A stretch of DNA of 64,000 bases from Gammaproteobacteria bacterium (lineage in GTDB: Bacteria; Pseudomonadota; Gammaproteobacteria; Pseudomonadales; Azotimanducaceae), in assembly GCA_012960535.1 (NCBI GenBank), contig DUBB01000050.1:82610-146609 (forward strand), in the 5' to 3' direction. Each line of letters opens with the position of its first letter. Position 1 is the stretch's first letter. The translations under genes and the position numbers were made by a program. This document shows positions 18,958 to 27,943 of the stretch, one piece after another. The notes under the pieces were generated by a model that worked only from the letters and a program-made list of their open reading frames with translations, ran no database searches and was not told the origin of the DNA.

Positions 18958-20247
18958 TTAGCTCGGGGTTATTGATTGCTGGCGCAGGTCGAGTTTTGAC
19001 CGAATAAGCTGGTGGGCTTTTTTGTTTAGGGGATACTGGATCAAAGGGATAACTGCGAGAAAAAGGCCCAGTGCGGTGCCCACTGAGTAGGTGAGCAAGA
19101 GACCGTCAAGGGCCGGTTGCGGGTTTGTCTGGCCAGGGATGAAATTAAAGGCCAGTTCAAGAATGGCAAAGCTGGCACCGACCGCGATTGCGGCTCCGAG
19201 TTTGTTGGTTGTCGTCAATAAGGCGAAAAACATGCCGGAGCGCTTTTCGCCTGAATGGAGTTCATCCTGATCTGTGAGATCCGCCATCATTGATCGCAAC
19301 AGTGTTGGCGCGGCTCCAAAAGCGATACCGTAAGTGAGCGTAAATCCCCACAGGATGAAAATATTCCCGGCTTCGGCTATGGGTAATAGGAGTATGTTGA
19401 CAGCCGCGCCGTAAAGGAGGGCGATTTTTAGCGCCACATCTTTGCCGATTTTATAAGCGAGTTTTAACCACATGGGCATGGCCAGGAAGCTGGCCATGAA
19501 ATAGAAAAGCAAGGCTATGCTGGCATGTTCCGGGAGCTTGAAATAGGTGCTGGCGACAAAGATATAAAGGGCACCACTGACTGCTGTGCCAAAACCGGAA
19601 GCAAAGTCTGCGGCCAGCAGGCGCCACATGAGCCGGTTATTGACGATGAGGTGGAACTGTTGTTTTATGGCCAGCCGGGTTGGAGAAATGGCCTGACTGT
19701 CCGGAACCACCAGTAAAGTGGGGAGGGCGAGAATTGGGAAAAGGATTAAGCAGAACCAACCCATGCTGGCTACCTTATCCTGCTGCTGACTATAACCAGA
19801 TAACTCAAGAGCGGCAGGTATAGCCAGCACGATGGTCATGCCAGCAATAACAAAAATTTCCCGCCAACCAAATAATCGGGAACGATCATCATAGCTCTGG
19901 GACAGTTCTGCTCCCCAGGATTGATGGGCTATAGCCAGCATGGTATAGCCGATATAAAGAGCGATCAGCCAGAACAGGAGATAGCCGGCTGATACTGACT
20001 CTTTAACAGGCATGAAAACCATCCAGACTGAAATCAGAAGGATAGGCAGGGACAGAGCAATCCAGTGTTTCCTTCGTCCCCAGCGTGTCTGGAAACGATC
20101 GATAGCGTAACCCATGATTGGATCTGTAATGACATCGCTTATTCTGGCTATGGTGAAAATCGTACCGACCATGACAAGGGACAAACCCATTCCTTCACTA
20201 TAAAAACGAGGTAAGTAGACGGCGATGGGCATGCCCATCGCGGCCAT
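18958..20247 (-). CDS. MFS transporter, GPH (MelB-like) family; start uncertain
   Basis: Inner-membrane cation symporter of the glycoside-pentoside-hexuronide type, shown by RISDVITDPIMGYAIDRFQTR with WGRRKHWIALSLP and about 12 helices. Substrate unknown. From ATG at 20247 the product has 429 residues but starts in the middle of helix 1 (MAAMGMPIAVYLPRFY). The same frame continues upstream with a family-like segment (PVKPLTTPILAAYSGISLP) to a TGA, with no ATG, GTG or TTG in that stretch. The true start may be ATT at 20278-20280 or CTG at 20251-20253, or the gene may have lost its start codon. Confidence 0.8.
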   Translation of the reverse strand: MAAMGMPIAVYLPRFYSEGMGLSLVMVGTIFTIARISDVITDPIMGYAIDRFQTRWGRRKHWIALSLPILLISVWMVFMPVKESVSAGYLLFWLIALYIGYTMLAIAHQSWGAELSQSYDDRSRLFGWREIFVIAGMTIVLAIPAALELSGYSQQQDKVASMGWFCLILFPILALPTLLVVPDSQAISPTRLAIKQQFHLIVNNRLMWRLLAADFASGFGTAVSGALYIFVASTYFKLPEHASIALLFYFMASFLAMPMWLKLAYKIGKDVALKIALLYGAAVNILLLPIAEAGNIFILWGFTLTYGIAFGAAPTLLRSMMADLTDQDELHSGEKRSGMFFALLTTTNKLGAAIAVGASFAILELAFNFIPGQTNPQPALDGLLLTYSVGTALGLFLAVIPLIQYPLNKKAHQLIRSKLDLRQQSITPS

Positions 20248-20627
20248 GGGCAGCGATATACCGGAATAGGCGGCTAGAATAGGTGTAGTAAGTGGTTTAA
20301 CGGGCTGATTTCACTTGTTGATTACGGTTGCTAGTTACCCTACCAGAATTTACCTTAAAATGAGCAGGCCATCGGCGATTTCCTCTGACCTGTTGCGCCC
20401 ACGGGTTTAAGCCGTAAATCAGTAGGAACTCGAGCATTATTGCCACAATGAGGTGGGAAAACAGAACTCACTCGAGTTAATTACGGTGATATGAATATCT
20501 GGAATTAGCTGAAATTAACGTTTGAGGACTAAATGTTCACAAACGTCATTATTGAAAGATGATGCTATTGTAAACAGTTGGCTAGACCGGTTAGCCTGAT
20601 GGCTGAAATTATCTATGGATTGAAATT
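20248..20627. other. Divergent intergenic region with two inverted repeats
   Basis: A 380-base region between the MFS carrier and the quinone oxidoreductase gene. It contains the inverted repeat AACTCGAG (20427-20434) / CTCGAGTT (20471-20478), spaced by 36 bases, and ACGTTTG (20518-20524) / CAAACGT (20540-20546), spaced by 15 bases. The second has the geometry of a regulator site. No regulator gene is adjacent. Nothing else is recognisable. Confidence 0.4.
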
Positions 20628-21596
20628 ATGAAGGTTGTCTATTGCGTTAAAGCGGGCACACATTTGGATTTGGTGTATCAGGATATAGCCCCGCCATCGC
20701 CGCCAGGGCCCGGTGAAATCCAGGTTTCGGTTGATGCTAGAGGCATTCAGTTCAGCGATCTGGTGCGGTTTGCAGGGGACTACCAGGATAACGCGGGTTA
20801 TCCTTTTGTGGTTGGTGGTGAAGGCGGTGGGACCGTTGTTGCAGCGGGTAGCGGCGTGACCCAGGTAGAACCAGGGGATAAGGTTCTTGTGCCAGCGGGT
20901 TGTGTTGAAATCGTTAACGTCGCGGAAAAAGCCGCAACCCTCGTTCCGGACGGCATTGACCTTAAAGTAGCCGCTTCATTCAGAAACAATTATTTGACGG
21001 CACTGGATGGTTTGACTCGAGCCGGTCTGCAGCCTGGAGAAACGCTTCTTGTTCATGGGGCGGCTGGCGGCGTGGGGCTGGCGGCAGTTGATGTTGGTAA
21101 GTTAATGGGTGCCAGCGTCATTGGTACGGCCAGCTCGGATGAAAAACTGGCTGTGGTTAAGCAAATGGGCGCGGATCAGGTAATCAATTACAATAATGGT
21201 TTTCGAGAGCAGGTGAAACAGTTGACCAGTGGTCTGGGTGCAGATGTTATTTATGATCCAGTTGGGGGTGATGTGTTCGACGAATCGGTACGAAGTATTG
21301 CTCCCTTTGGACGCATTCTGATTGTAGGTTTTACTGGCGGGCGACCCGCCCTTGCTAAAACCAACCACCTGCTGGTTAAGGATGCATCTGTCATTGGCTA
21401 TACCGTTGGGGGCCTGCAGCGGCATCGACCCCAGTTAGCACGCGGGCATATGCAGGTATTAATGGGTTGGCTCGCTTCTGGAAGAATCCACCCGTTTATT
21501 TCCCACGTGCTGCCCATGGCCGATATTGTAGAGGCCTACCAGCTACTGGTGGATCGTAAAGTGGTGGGCAAGGCGATTATCACCAGTTCTAGGTAA
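20628..21596 (+). CDS. Zinc-free MDR oxidoreductase, NADPH:quinone reductase family
   Basis: Medium-chain reductase of the QOR branch, reducing quinones or enones with NADPH. The 322-residue chain has the GroES-like half (VGGEGGGTVVAAGSGV, PGDKVLVPAG) and the Rossmann half (LLVHGAAGGVGLAAVDVGK) with A-A-G-G-V-G. The zinc-binding cysteines and histidine of alcohol dehydrogenases are absent. The closing segment HVLPMADIVEAYQLLVDRKVVGKAII is typical. ATG at 20628. It is a single gene, with possible operators upstream. Confidence 0.9.
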   Translation: MKVVYCVKAGTHLDLVYQDIAPPSPPGPGEIQVSVDARGIQFSDLVRFAGDYQDNAGYPFVVGGEGGGTVVAAGSGVTQVEPGDKVLVPAGCVEIVNVAEKAATLVPDGIDLKVAASFRNNYLTALDGLTRAGLQPGETLLVHGAAGGVGLAAVDVGKLMGASVIGTASSDEKLAVVKQMGADQVINYNNGFREQVKQLTSGLGADVIYDPVGGDVFDESVRSIAPFGRILIVGFTGGRPALAKTNHLLVKDASVIGYTVGGLQRHRPQLARGHMQVLMGWLASGRIHPFISHVLPMADIVEAYQLLVDRKVVGKAIITSSR

Positions 21597-21719
21597 TCAG
21601 ATTCGCTTGCTAATTGTGCCGGGTACTGGCATCTGAGCGCCCAGTGTCTGCTCGTTTGAGGTCTGGATGACAGACCCTTGCCGGTCCGGCGAAATCGCTA
21701 ATGGAGCAGATCCTGGTTG

Positions 21720-22421
21720 TTAATCCTTATTTAGTGATATACAGGCCTCGCGGAGCAATTTAGCTGCCACTGCGCTATTCACTTTCGACAGGTTCTTAAT
21801 AATACATTCGGCGGCCTCTGCGACCATTTTCTGTTTCATGGGATGCCCGTCTCTGGCTTTCTCAAACCAATGTATGGCACCCGGCGGCATACCGGCTTCA
21901 CCATGAATTTCCTCCAGTAGTACTTCTTCTAGCATGTCTTCCCCGTGCCCGGTTGGGCCGCCTATGCCTTTGATGAAGTGTAGTTTTTTTTCTGGGCCAC
22001 CGATGCCTTTGATGAAGTGAAGGGTGTCGCCTTCTGTTTCAACGACTTCAATATTAATGTGATCCATGTCCTGATGTATGTTTGATCCCCTTGCCCTGTG
22101 TTCCCCGTCATTGGACCGGGTGACAAAGATTTTCTTATTGGATGATGGGTTACTGTTATTTTCACCGTCCCCAGAAGTCTTGATGATTTTGATTCTGGTG
22201 TTCTTGTTGTTCAGGGCCTTTAACAGTTCGTCATTGAGTTCGATGCCTGCTTCACTGAGGATTTCCACTAGGGTTTCGTGGTTATTATCCTGAGGCTGAT
22301 CAGACGTGATCTCACTCTCAATGGCTATAGCAATGGCTGATTCATTAGATTCCTGGTCCGCCCTGGTCAGCACAGGTGATACCAGCAGAACGACTAGGAA
22401 TGCGCCGATAAATTTTTGCAT
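21720..22421 (-). CDS. Exported acidic protein with an internal 13-residue duplication
   Basis: Not recognised. ATG at 22421 is chosen because AAAGGA lies 10 bases upstream; ATG at 22439 is in frame but would place the signal later. The N-terminus MQKFIGAFLVVLLVSPVLTRA is a cleavable signal peptide, so the 233-residue product is probably periplasmic. The mature chain is acidic and Asn/Asp-rich, with LHFIKGIGGPEKK followed at once by LHFIKGIGGPTGH, a tandem 39-base duplication also visible in the DNA. A C-terminal helical part carries two cysteines 22 residues apart (CIIKNLSKV ... LLREAC) that could form a disulfide. A 14-base tandem repeat array lies just upstream of its start. Confidence 0.7.
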   Translation of the reverse strand: MQKFIGAFLVVLLVSPVLTRADQESNESAIAIAIESEITSDQPQDNNHETLVEILSEAGIELNDELLKALNNKNTRIKIIKTSGDGENNSNPSSNKKIFVTRSNDGEHRARGSNIHQDMDHINIEVVETEGDTLHFIKGIGGPEKKLHFIKGIGGPTGHGEDMLEEVLLEEIHGEAGMPPGAIHWFEKARDGHPMKQKMVAEAAECIIKNLSKVNSAVAAKLLREACISLNKD

Positions 22422-22446
22422 GTGAGGATGTCCTTTCATTGGTGTC

Positions 22447-22546
22447 TTTAAATTAATTGTCTCTTAAATTAATTGCTTTAAATTAATTGCTTTAAATTAA
22501 TTGCTTTAAATTAATTGCTTTAAATTAATTGCTTTAAATTAAATTT
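22447..22546. repeat. 14-base tandem repeat array, about 7 units
   Basis: Unit TTTAAATTAATTGC, perfect at 22477-22490, 22491-22504, 22505-22518 and 22519-22532. There is one near-perfect unit before (22463-22476), a degenerate first unit (22447-22460) and a degenerate last one (22533-22546). The unit contains the palindromes TTTAAA and TTAATTAA-like cores. It sits 25 bases upstream of the start of the exported acidic protein gene, within its promoter region. Confidence 0.95.
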
Positions 22547-22801
22547 CTTAATTATTGTTTCTCAATTAAAGTTACTAACCAGGTTAAGTTTTTGGCCATG
22601 GTAGGGTTGGTCTATTCGAATACCTGCTCCAGATAGAATGCCTGCTTGCTTCGAAACTGAAGTGCTGACCTGACTTAATGCCTAGCTTGAAGTTTATCCA
22701 ATAGTTGTCGAATGCCAAGCGCTTGCAAGCCCAAACGATAGTTTTATGAGGTAGAGCGACTTACCAGACTTGTATTTCAGGCGGTCGCGGTCATAAAAAC
22801 C
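22547..22801. other. Intergenic region without recognised content
   Basis: Between the repeat array and the end of the YdcF-like gene. I see no open frame, hairpin or promoter here that I can support; the gap including the array is about 380 bases. Confidence 0.5.
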
Positions 22802-23377
22802 CTAGTTTTCGTTAAATTGATGGTTAAATTCCTTCAGGCCCTGGTGGTCGCCGTCCTGGACAGTACGGTAGGTTGCCTGTGCTTCGAGCAGAGTAACCTG
22901 ATCAGAAGGGTCAATAGGAATTGGTTCACTAACAGGGTGAATAGGTGGGTAGACCTCAACGGTATATTGGCTGCCTAACATTTTCAACGCGAACCAGCGG
23001 GTCGTGGCTATGGCATTACTGGAGGTAACAATGCCGACGTCAAACCACGAGCAGGGAAGCAGGAATTCAGTTTTGCAGAAATAAAGGTTCTCCACTAGTT
23101 GGCTTGATTTTTCTTCCATAAACAGGCTTGAAGCTGGAACGTCTCGTTCAATCAGAGCGTAACGCATGGCTTCTGCCTGGCTTCTGACAGGCTTGATATC
23201 AAGGTCTTTTGGGTATCCACCGGAAAGAAGAACTTGTGCGGTACCGCCGGCCTGGAAAATCCCGGCTGCTAGATCACACCGCTGGCGGACCGTGGGATCA
23301 TCAAAGCTATGGCTGTGGCCCAGAACAATGAGTACGTCATGGTAGTGTGGTACGGTCATGGGTTGCATATTCTCCAC
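22802..23377 (-). CDS. YdcF/DUF218-family protein
   Basis: DUF218 domain protein; the family includes E. coli YdcF, which binds S-adenosylmethionine, and SanA/ElyC, linked to envelope integrity. Recognisable parts are DVLIVLGHSHSFDDPTV, LSGGYPKDLDIKP with SQAEAMRYALIERDVP, MEEKSSQLVENLYF and VGIVTSSNAIATTRWFAL. The 191-residue chain has no membrane segment or signal, so it is cytoplasmic. Three Met codons (1, 4 and 7) can serve as start. It lies downstream of the monooxygenase gene on the same strand with 129 bases between, so co-transcription is possible. Function unknown. Confidence 0.82.
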   Translation of the reverse strand: MENMQPMTVPHYHDVLIVLGHSHSFDDPTVRQRCDLAAGIFQAGGTAQVLLSGGYPKDLDIKPVRSQAEAMRYALIERDVPASSLFMEEKSSQLVENLYFCKTEFLLPCSWFDVGIVTSSNAIATTRWFALKMLGSQYTVEVYPPIHPVSEPIPIDPSDQVTLLEAQATYRTVQDGDHQGLKEFNHQFNEN

Positions 23378-23506
23378 TGTCGTTTCTTCACCTGTTGGTC
23401 AGGCCCTTTTTACGGCCAAACCGCTTTCTGGTATTGCAGGTTACAGTCAACAGGACCTCAGCAGCCTGGACTCTTGGCGCAGTATCCGGTGATTTATAGC
23501 TATGCC

Positions 23507-25108
23507 TTATGCACTCAGTTCAAAACCGCGGTAGTGTTGTTCAGCCACCTCTGAACAGATTTGCGCATAGGCAGGGAAGCCACCTGCGAAAGGCATGAAA
23601 ATCCTTGGTTTACCTGGCACATTGGCACCCAGATACCAGGAATTACAAGTGGGGAACAGCGTACCATTGGCGATTTCGTTGGTTTGGGTCACCCAATCGT
23701 TTTCTGCTTCTTCAAGGGCTTCGATGGTGCTCAGGTTGTTGTCGCGCAGATGGGTCATGCAATCGATTATCCAGTTTACATGCTGCTCGATAGTGATAAT
23801 CATGTTTGACAGCACAGACGGACTGCCCGGCCCGGAAACAGTAAAGAAATTAGGAAAACCATAAGTGCATAGGCCAAGGTAGGTTCGTGGGCCTGCGTGC
23901 CATTTTTCCTGCAGTGAAATACCGTCTTTGCCGGTTATATCTATTTTCAGCAGACTGCCGGTCATGGCATCAAAGCCGGTAGCGTAGATAATCATATCGA
24001 ATTGATAGTGCTGGTCTTTGTGGATGAGGCCTTCAGCTGTGATTTCCTCTATAGGATGCTCGTTTACATTCACTAGCTGCACATTGGGTCTGTTATAAGT
24101 CTCGAAGTAATGGCTGTCTACGCAGACTCGTTTACATCCCAGGACCTGATCAGGACAGAGCAGTTCGGCAATTTCGCTGTCCTTTACGATTGTTCTTATT
24201 TTGTTGCGTACAAAGGTCGCGGCAATATCGTTGGCTTGCTTGCTGGCGCCAGTATCGCCGAAAGCACCGGTGAAACCCAGTCCCCCTTCTTGCCATTTTG
24301 TTTCAAAACGCGCCTGTCGAGTGTCGTCATCTGCGTCAAAAATAGAATCGTCCCAGCGCGACTGGTGTGCACCGAAAGCTGCATACATCTGCCTGTTTTC
24401 TTCTCTGAATGCCGGGTAGGAGTCTTTGATAGAGGCAGCGTATTGTTTATCCAGAGGGTGATTGTGTGCAGGAATAGAAAAATTGGCGGTGCGTTGAAAT
24501 ACGGTCAGGTGCTCACAGCTTTCGGCAATAAGCGGTATTGACTGTATTGCCGATGAACCGGTGCCAATAATACCAACACGTTTTGAGCTGAAATCTACTG
24601 GACTGTGTGGCCAGTCGCCAGTATGAAATGACTCACCGCTGAATATATCGATGCCTTTGAATTTAGGCAGGTTGGTAGAAGACAGGCACCCGGTCCCCAT
24701 GATGCAGAATTTGGCTCGGTAGACCTTGTTATGGTCGGTGCTAACCAGCCATTCCTGGTCATCCTCTTGATAGTGTGCAGACAGGACCCGGGTACCGAAG
24801 TTGATATGCGGGCGCAGGTTGAATCGGTCAGCAACGTGGTTTGCGTAGCGAAGAATTTCCGGCTGGGATGCGTACTTTTCTGTCCAGTCCCAATCCTGCT
24901 GGAGGGTATCATCGAAAGTATATGAGTACTCCATACTCTGGACATCACAACGTGCGCCGGGATAGCGATTCCAGTACCAGGTGCCGCCTACATTATCGCC
25001 AGTTTCAAATACAATGGGCTGGAAATTTTCTTTCAATAGCCGATGTAAAGCGTACATTCCGGCGAATCCAGCGCCTACGATAACGGCATCAACTCGCTGT
25101 TCAGACAT
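23507..25108 (-). CDS. Baeyer-Villiger-type flavin monooxygenase
   Basis: FAD- and NADPH-dependent monooxygenase that inserts oxygen next to a ketone carbonyl. The 533-residue chain has two nucleotide-binding folds: VGAGFAGMYALHRL (FAD, residues 11-24) and VGIIGTGSSAIQSIP (NADPH). Between them is the type I Baeyer-Villiger fingerprint F156-x-G-x-x-x-H162-x-x-x-W166-P167 in FSGESFHTGDWP. GTWYWNRYPGARCDVQS is shared with cyclohexanone monooxygenase, so ketones, cyclic or linear, are likely substrates. ATG is preceded by AAAAGGAACC. It is divergent from an MFS carrier and a fumarylacetoacetase-family gene, suggesting a small catabolic locus. Confidence 0.92.
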   Translation of the reverse strand: MSEQRVDAVIVGAGFAGMYALHRLLKENFQPIVFETGDNVGGTWYWNRYPGARCDVQSMEYSYTFDDTLQQDWDWTEKYASQPEILRYANHVADRFNLRPHINFGTRVLSAHYQEDDQEWLVSTDHNKVYRAKFCIMGTGCLSSTNLPKFKGIDIFSGESFHTGDWPHSPVDFSSKRVGIIGTGSSAIQSIPLIAESCEHLTVFQRTANFSIPAHNHPLDKQYAASIKDSYPAFREENRQMYAAFGAHQSRWDDSIFDADDDTRQARFETKWQEGGLGFTGAFGDTGASKQANDIAATFVRNKIRTIVKDSEIAELLCPDQVLGCKRVCVDSHYFETYNRPNVQLVNVNEHPIEEITAEGLIHKDQHYQFDMIIYATGFDAMTGSLLKIDITGKDGISLQEKWHAGPRTYLGLCTYGFPNFFTVSGPGSPSVLSNMIITIEQHVNWIIDCMTHLRDNNLSTIEALEEAENDWVTQTNEIANGTLFPTCNSWYLGANVPGKPRIFMPFAGGFPAYAQICSEVAEQHYRGFELSA

Positions 25109-25237
25109 AGATCACGGTTCCTTTTTATCTTCATTGAATTGAAATTGTTCCACGTCTTGTGCATGGACACAAACGCTCAAACTGCGCATACTCTGTGCCG
25201 AAATTGATAGATTGGCAGTTGCCCCGGGAACGTGACT

Positions 25238-26416
25238 ATGCATCCTACCTTAATTGTATTGACCATGGCACAGTGTTTGGCGCAGACGGGTGCGCCAATG
25301 GTGGTTTTATTAGGCGGTATTATTGGTGCAACGCTGGCACCATCATCGGATCTGGCGACTTTGCCATTGGCGCTGATGATAGTCGGTACAGCGGCTACAA
25401 CCGTGCCGGCATCGCTGCTCATGCGCAGGTTTGGCAGAAAACCCGGATTTATTTTTGCGGCAGGCTATGCCAGTTTAGGTGGTTTGCTGGCAGCCTATGC
25501 TGTGACAAATGAACATTTCCCTTTGTTCTGTTGCGCTACCTTTCTCATTGGCAGTCACAATGCCTTTATTCAGCAGTATCGTTTTGCTCTGGCGGAAGTG
25601 ATTCCTGCAGAAAAACTGGGTCGATATCTGTCGGTTCTTATGCTGGCAGGTGTGGTCGCCGCCTATATAGGGCCTGAGCTGGCCACCCGTTTAAAGCATG
25701 TGAGCGGTATGGCGCTTTACGCCGGTTCATTTATCGGCTTGAGTTTTTTTATGTTGGCTGCAATGATCGTATTGTTTTTTTATCGTCCCGGAAAGATGCC
25801 GGTTGCAGTCAAAGGGCAAAGCGGTAGGCCGCTTCTGGAAATTGCCCGACAGGTCAATTTTAAACTTGCCCTGGGCGCTGCTGTGGCCGCGTGGAGCATC
25901 ATGAGCCTGCTCATGACAGCGACACCGTTGAGTATGCATCACCTTGATCTGTTCAATCTGGAAGACACCGCCTGGGTCATTCAGAGCCATATCATGGCTA
26001 TGTTCCTTCCTTCCTTGTTCAGCGGAATGCTCGTGGACAGGTATGGCCCCTTGAAAATCATAGCAGCCGGGGCTGTTATACTACTGGCCTGTCTTTTGGT
26101 TGCCTGGGGCGATCTCTTTTTGATTCATTACTGGTGGTCTATGGTGTTACTGGGTGTAGGTTGGAATTTCATGTTCCTGGGCGGTACCACTTTGCTCACC
26201 AAGACCTATCGGCAGGGAGAACAGTTTAAGGTCCAGGCATGTAATGATTTTGTTGTTTTTTCGTTGCAGGGGGTCGCTGCCTTGAGTTCCGGATTCCTGT
26301 TGTTGAATTGGGGTTGGGACTTTTTAGTCTATATAAGCGCGCCGTTCCTGTTGATACCCATTATTATTATGATTCGTTACCGGAATGCCTTTGTACCTTC
26401 TGCGGCGAACCCATAG
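25238..26416 (+). CDS. MFS transporter
   Basis: Major facilitator carrier with about 12 helices (392 residues). The loop 2-3 motif is LLMRRFGRKPGFIFA, and a repeat of it in the second half reads SGMLVDRYGPLKIIAAG. It resembles YdfJ/NreB-like drug or metabolite carriers; substrate unknown. ATG at 25238 has GGGAA 7 bases upstream; GTG at 25232 is the alternative. The fumarylacetoacetase-family gene begins 12 bases after its stop, so the two are co-transcribed, divergent from the flavin monooxygenase. Confidence 0.88.
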   Translation: MHPTLIVLTMAQCLAQTGAPMVVLLGGIIGATLAPSSDLATLPLALMIVGTAATTVPASLLMRRFGRKPGFIFAAGYASLGGLLAAYAVTNEHFPLFCCATFLIGSHNAFIQQYRFALAEVIPAEKLGRYLSVLMLAGVVAAYIGPELATRLKHVSGMALYAGSFIGLSFFMLAAMIVLFFYRPGKMPVAVKGQSGRPLLEIARQVNFKLALGAAVAAWSIMSLLMTATPLSMHHLDLFNLEDTAWVIQSHIMAMFLPSLFSGMLVDRYGPLKIIAAGAVILLACLLVAWGDLFLIHYWWSMVLLGVGWNFMFLGGTTLLTKTYRQGEQFKVQACNDFVVFSLQGVAALSSGFLLLNWGWDFLVYISAPFLLIPIIIMIRYRNAFVPSAANP

Positions 26417-26428
26417 GAGATAATATTT

Positions 26429-27121
26429 GTGGCCGAATTTGTTATACCGCCAGTTGATGTTGTCGGTTTGCCTGTGAGTGGCAGCAGCGGACAGTTTCCG
26501 GTAGCACAGATATATTGTGTGGGCCGCAATTACGCCGATCATGCTATTGAAATGGGGCATAATCCTGATCGTGAAGCGCCGTTTTTCTTTTTGAAGCCCG
26601 GCTATGCTTTGTTAAGTGGTGGTGGTGCTCTTAGCTACCCGAGTATGACCCAGGACCTTCACCACGAAGTGGAGTTGGTTGTCGCGCTGGCCAGGGGTGG
26701 AGAAAATATTACGGTGCATGAGGCGCAGGATTTAATCTATGGTTTTGCGGTGGGGATCGATCTAACACGTCGTGATCTCCAGGCGCAGGCAAAAAAACTG
26801 GGACGACCCTGGGATGCTGGCAAAACTTTTTTGCATGCCGCCCCCTGTTCTGAATTACGACCCGGGTCATCGCTGCAGTCCATCCATCAGGCTAAGATCA
26901 AGTTGAGCGTAAATGGTGAGATTCGCCAGTCTGGAAACCTTGATCAGATGATTTGGAAGGTACCTGAAATCATAGCCAGATTGTCAGAATGCTTTCCCCT
27001 GCGAGGTGGTGATCTAATCTTTACTGGCACGCCAGCTGGCGTTGGTCCAGTACAGACAGGTGATGAATTGCATGCGGAAATTGAAGGTATCGGTTCATTA
27101 CGGGTGAGTGTAAAGCAGTGA
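26429..27121 (+). CDS. Fumarylacetoacetate hydrolase-family protein (fumarylpyruvate hydrolase-like)
   Basis: Metal-dependent hydrolase cutting beta-diketo acids. The 230-residue chain has YCVGRNYADHAIEMG, PFFFLKPGYALLSGG, the metal-ligand stretch HHEVELVVAL, GIDLTRRDLQAQAKKLGRPW and IFTGTPAGVGPVQTGD. The segment DLQAQAKKLGRPWDAGKTF is typical of the fumarylpyruvate hydrolase branch (gentisate pathway), but no other gentisate gene is near. The start is GTG at 26429 with AGGAGAT about 8 bases before. Confidence 0.9.
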   Translation: MAEFVIPPVDVVGLPVSGSSGQFPVAQIYCVGRNYADHAIEMGHNPDREAPFFFLKPGYALLSGGGALSYPSMTQDLHHEVELVVALARGGENITVHEAQDLIYGFAVGIDLTRRDLQAQAKKLGRPWDAGKTFLHAAPCSELRPGSSLQSIHQAKIKLSVNGEIRQSGNLDQMIWKVPEIIARLSECFPLRGGDLIFTGTPAGVGPVQTGDELHAEIEGIGSLRVSVKQ

Positions 27122-27331
27122 CTCGTTCAAAGGGGCTGGTTCCGGTCCGGCGCAGAAATCAGATTCAGTGAAAGTGTGCCTGTTTGAGGCCGCTCCTGGA
27201 TTTGTATCAATTGCTCTGGAAAGGCCGGATGGCAGTACCTGGCAAGGTAAGCAATTGGAATGAGGCTCAGGGCAGCATTTTCTGGCAGCGCGCCGCCCAA
27301 TGATGGCCCGTAGCAGGTATACTAGGCGACC

Positions 27332-27943
27332 ATGATTGATTCGCCTTCAATACTCTGCCGTGCCAGCAACGTTGTCTGTGAAAGGAATCAACGCACGTTA
27401 TTTTCTGATCTCAGTTTCAGGCTTGAGCGTGGCCAGATACTACATCTAAAGGGCCCCAATGGTTCTGGTAAGACCACCCTGTTGCGAATCCTTGCAGGGC
27501 TATTCATAGACTATGATGGTGAGATTGAATGGCAGAAAGATCATGGCTTGATTTACGCTGGGCACCAATATGCCGTACAGGGACAGCTTACCCCGCTTGA
27601 AAATATCAGCTTTATATTGAGCCTCCAGGGAATTGCAGTAGCCAGAGATGAGATTTACCGGGCATTAGCTGACTTTGGTCTTGAAGATACTCGGTTTAGC
27701 CTGTGCAGAGAACTGTCAGAGGGGCAGCGTAAACGCGTGACCTTGTGCAGGTTGAAGTTGATCAAACAATCTGTCTGGCTGCTGGATGAACCCTACAGCG
27801 CTTTGGATGAAGCCGGCGCTGCGTTATTGAGCCGTCTCTGTGAGCAACATCTCAAGGATGGCGGTGGGCTGGTCATGACCAGCCATCAAGCTATTCCAAT
27901 TGCCCATTCCATCCATACTCTGGAATTGCAGCCGTGTTTTTAA
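27332..27943 (+). CDS. ccmA: Cytochrome c maturation ABC ATPase CcmA
   Basis: ATPase of the CcmABCD complex that releases heme-loaded CcmE from CcmC. Walker A is GPNGSGKTTLLRILAG, the signature LSEGQRKRVTLCRL, and Walker B SVWLLDEPYSALDEAG; MTSHQAIP holds the switch histidine. The 203-residue length is normal. It is the first gene of a nine-gene ccm operon (system I), with a possible TATACT -10 box 9 bases before the ATG, though no matching -35 is visible. It overlaps ccmB by 10 bases. Confidence 0.96.
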   Translation: MIDSPSILCRASNVVCERNQRTLFSDLSFRLERGQILHLKGPNGSGKTTLLRILAGLFIDYDGEIEWQKDHGLIYAGHQYAVQGQLTPLENISFILSLQGIAVARDEIYRALADFGLEDTRFSLCRELSEGQRKRVTLCRLKLIKQSVWLLDEPYSALDEAGAALLSRLCEQHLKDGGGLVMTSHQAIPIAHSIHTLELQPCF

